Part shown: positions 33,878 to 35,855 of the stretch, in pieces
Layout: every line of letters starts with the position of its first letter
Numbering within the stretch: position 1 is the stretch's first letter
NCBI GenBank assembly: GCA_020630615.1
Contig: JAHDBA010000001.1
Location: 231,657-267,511 of the forward strand
Length of the DNA: 35,855 nt
Direction of reading: 5' to 3'
Source: Myxococcota bacterium
Lineage (GTDB): Bacteria; Myxococcota; UBA727; JAHDBA01
Translations under genes and position numbers: made by a program
Notes under the pieces: generated by a model
Told to the model about the DNA's origin: nothing
The model's database searches: none
The model's input: only the letters and a program-made list of their open reading frames with translations

Positions 33878-34185
33878 AAGGCTGCAAGCTCATCAATAAG
33901 TGTTTCAATGTTATCCCACTTGTTGCCCATTTTTTGTTCGATCTTGATACCGTCCTTAAAAGTTGCATAGGTTGGAAGGTTTGAGACATCCGCAAATTCA
34001 CGGGAACCCGGAAACTTCTCAGCGTCAGCGTAGATAAAAGTAACCTCATCGGTCTCTTCTGCTTTACGTTTGACACGTGGCTTAATCATTCGGCAGTTTC
34101 CGCACCACCCTGCGCCATACATCACAAATACTTTGCTGTGTGCGCTAAGGATGGATTTGAGATCGTCTTGAGAAAGTTCTTGCAT
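33874..34185 (-). CDS. Thioredoxin-family protein with WCGNC site
   Basis: A 103-residue single-domain thioredoxin fold with the active site WCGNC (Trp 27, Cys 28, Cys 31), differing from the standard WCGPC by Asn for Pro. The cis-Pro segment is NLPTYATFKDG. No signal peptide, so cytosolic. It reduces or oxidises partner disulfides; the changed dipeptide would alter its redox potential. It is coupled to the DUF6952 gene and divergent from the EF-hand-like and Tgl genes. Confidence 0.88.
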   Translation of the reverse strand: MQELSQDDLKSILSAHSKVFVMYGAGWCGNCRMIKPRVKRKAEETDEVTFIYADAEKFPGSREFADVSNLPTYATFKDGIKIEQKMGNKWDNIETLIDELAAL

Positions 34186-34315
34186 TGGCTGAGCTCCGTG
34201 ATTTTAACACTAAGCAATAAACTCACCTGAGAGCTTGTCGAGTGTCAACGCCTTCTGCCAGAATTTCAAAAGAGAGCAGTGTTTTAGCGCTTCTATCCCT
34301 TTCAGAGTGAGTCAG

Positions 34316-34477
34316 ATGTCTTGTGCAAAGCTTCTCCAAGCAAATCTTGCGGTAACCTTGGATATGGATATCAAAACTTTTATTCGTACAAAAGTGAATA
34401 CAGCGAACCAGAACGGAGAAATTTCATCGAACGAGCTTGCTGAAATCGTGCTTGAAGCAGAACGCTACGCCAAATAA
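34316..34477 (+). CDS. Small EF-hand-like protein before the Tgl gene
   Basis: A possible 53-residue protein. Near its end TANQNGEISSNE is a degenerate EF-hand loop (Asn at positions 3 and 5, Gly 6, Ile 8, Glu 12) followed by a helix, ELAEIVLEAERYAK. The frame is open from 34235; ATG 34316 and ATG 34364 are possible starts and neither has a strong ribosome site. It ends one base before the Tgl start. It may be a separate calcium-sensing piece or part of one original gene. Confidence 0.45.
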   Translation: MSCAKLLQANLAVTLDMDIKTFIRTKVNTANQNGEISSNELAEIVLEAERYAK

Positions 34478-34478
34478 A

Positions 34479-35411
34479 ATGGGTACTCTCACCATGATAT
34501 CAAGTCGGCTTTTCGCAAAATGGCAATCAAGCTTTATTGGTGTTTACCTTCGTCATATTCTTTTGGAATCACCGGAGTTGATGGCCGCCCTGAGTCTAGG
34601 GAATCGCGCATACTTTGCTGACCTTGTCGGGCAAACGAGCGGATATTTAAGAAAATTAAAGGAGATTTGGGAGGGCCAAGGGATGCCAGGTCGGGTTGTG
34701 GATATCAATCTTGATGGACAGATTACAGAAGACGATATCGTTGTCGTTATTCGCAATAGGGAATTGTGGCATGGCAATGTGATCCCGGGTCATGTAGAAG
34801 CCCTGCACTTTGCGAAAGAGATTGCAGATGCGGGAGAGCTCCTGGCAGGTTCCAAGCTAAGGTTTGTTCAGGCAATGTCTTTACCAGTTGGCACACCCGG
34901 GCCTGAGGGGTACTTTGGCTTTGGTCCGATTGAGACTCCAGACGGACAAAAAGTAGGTTGGGTAAAGCAAGAATTGAACCCGGAATACTGGGTTATGGAA
35001 AGTGGCATGCGTGCTCGATTGCGACCCGGGCTCTCAGCTTCTGCAGCTTTGGATGATATTGTAGCAAAGGGGCATCTCTATTCCGTTGATTGTGGAAGTG
35101 TGAGAGTCATTGCATATTATCTTGCGATTAAAAACGAAATAGGTGCAGCTGAGTTTGACCGAGGTAGCCACGGGATTTTGATTGATCAAAAAGTGAGTAC
35201 CACAGGGCTAGAAACTACAAACTATTTTCAAGAACCAAGTGCGCCGGGAGATTATGTTCACATACGCAACGATGCAACAAGTGAAGTGATTCTTGCGGGA
35301 TGGAGTGGTGAAAATCTAATCTATGTGGGTTTGTCAGACACGGAAGAGAGGCTGTACTACGGGCATCCCTATGGAATGTTAAACGCGGACGCTTGGATCA
35401 TCTTTCTGTAA
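34479..35411 (+). CDS. Tgl-like protein-glutamine gamma-glutamyltransferase with EF-hand loop
   Basis: A 310-residue protein. Its C-terminal half resembles Tgl of Bacillus, the spore-coat transglutaminase that forms Gln-Lys isopeptide cross-links. Compared blocks are PEYWVMESGMRARLRPGLSA, ALDDIVAKGHLYSVDCGSV, RVIAYYLAIKNEIGAAEFD and later WSGENLIYVG and YYGHPYGMLNADAWI. The aligned catalytic Cys is C205, preceded by Asp where Tgl has Glu. The N-terminal third has a canonical EF-hand loop, DINLDGQITEDD (75-86), which Bacillus Tgl lacks, suggesting calcium control. No signal peptide is obvious. The frame opens at 34437, but ATG 34479 is preferred. The match is from memory, not from a search. 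Confidence 0.72.
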   Translation: MGTLTMISSRLFAKWQSSFIGVYLRHILLESPELMAALSLGNRAYFADLVGQTSGYLRKLKEIWEGQGMPGRVVDINLDGQITEDDIVVVIRNRELWHGNVIPGHVEALHFAKEIADAGELLAGSKLRFVQAMSLPVGTPGPEGYFGFGPIETPDGQKVGWVKQELNPEYWVMESGMRARLRPGLSASAALDDIVAKGHLYSVDCGSVRVIAYYLAIKNEIGAAEFDRGSHGILIDQKVSTTGLETTNYFQEPSAPGDYVHIRNDATSEVILAGWSGENLIYVGLSDTEERLYYGHPYGMLNADAWIIFL

Positions 35412-35556
35412 CCATGAAAAAAGACGGGGAGCAGCCAAGCTTTTCTGGGCGTATTTAACGACTTAGGCTTTCGGAGATTCAGGGACACCCTTAAATCATG
35501 AAACAGTAGGCTTTTATGCTAGGGAGAATGGCAATCTGTATTATTGGTGTCTCAAA

Positions 35557-35855
<299 letters not shown>

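Noticed and set aside
35414..35458. Short ORF of 14 codons after the Tgl-like gene
   Set aside because: Too short, no ribosome site and no sign of conservation.

Overview
The window looks like chromosomal DNA from a free-living, probably marine, delta-proteobacterium of the Myxococcota or Bradymonadales type. This is inferred from content, not from a marker gene. The clues are many lipoproteins, a membrane-anchored eukaryotic-type Ser/Thr kinase, a thrombospondin type 3 repeat protein with a Cys / transmembrane / Arg-rich tail like MYXO-CTERM, and a moderate GC content. I see no transposase, integrase, phage gene, CRISPR array, tRNA or rRNA.

Layout. (1) 78-6575, plus strand: a TonB-dependent receptor, a lipoprotein and two paralogous di-haem oxidoreductases, closely spaced. 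(2) 6682-12571: a YD-repeat-like lipoprotein, an orphan ExbD/TolR protein, a TrkH potassium transporter, a basic secreted protein and a Ser/Thr kinase. (3) 12726-16286: a divergent cluster. On the minus strand are a diheme cytochrome lipoprotein and a broken companion; on the plus strand are a YHYH-domain lipoprotein and another lipoprotein. (4) 16366-21390: arsH overlapping a persulfide-dioxygenase-like gene, a charged repeat protein, arfB, a glutathione S-transferase gene with an in-frame stop, a Sua5/YrdC gene and a YeeE/YedE gene pair. (5) 21510-25012: an L,D-transpeptidase, then a membrane protein and two DUF805 genes, the second decayed. (6) 25151-26365: rpsF followed directly by rplI, without rpsR between them; L9 carries an extra helix-hairpin-helix domain. 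(7) 26739-35855: the thrombospondin repeat protein, fumC, a CYTH protein, rpsN, a putative caspase-fold protein, a thioredoxin/DUF6952 pair, a Tgl-like transglutaminase with an EF-hand loop, and the start of a lipoprotein cut by the window edge.

How the genes may work together. Region 1 reads as an outer-membrane import or redox operon: the receptor would bind a ligand and the two di-haem enzymes would act at the cell surface or in the periplasm. Region 3 pairs a diheme cytochrome with YHYH proteins, probably as a surface or periplasmic redox cluster. ArsH, the persulfide dioxygenase and the YeeE/YedE pair suggest reactive sulfur and organoarsenical handling. Three genes (12726-13201, 19112-19882, 24604-25012) carry lesions visible in the sequence, so this stretch is undergoing gene decay; a sequencing error could also explain the single-base cases.

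The least ordinary items are the Tgl-type transglutaminase in an apparently non-sporulating lineage, the clan CD (caspase-fold) candidate, the L9 fusion, and the TonB receptor with two di-haem oxidoreductases.
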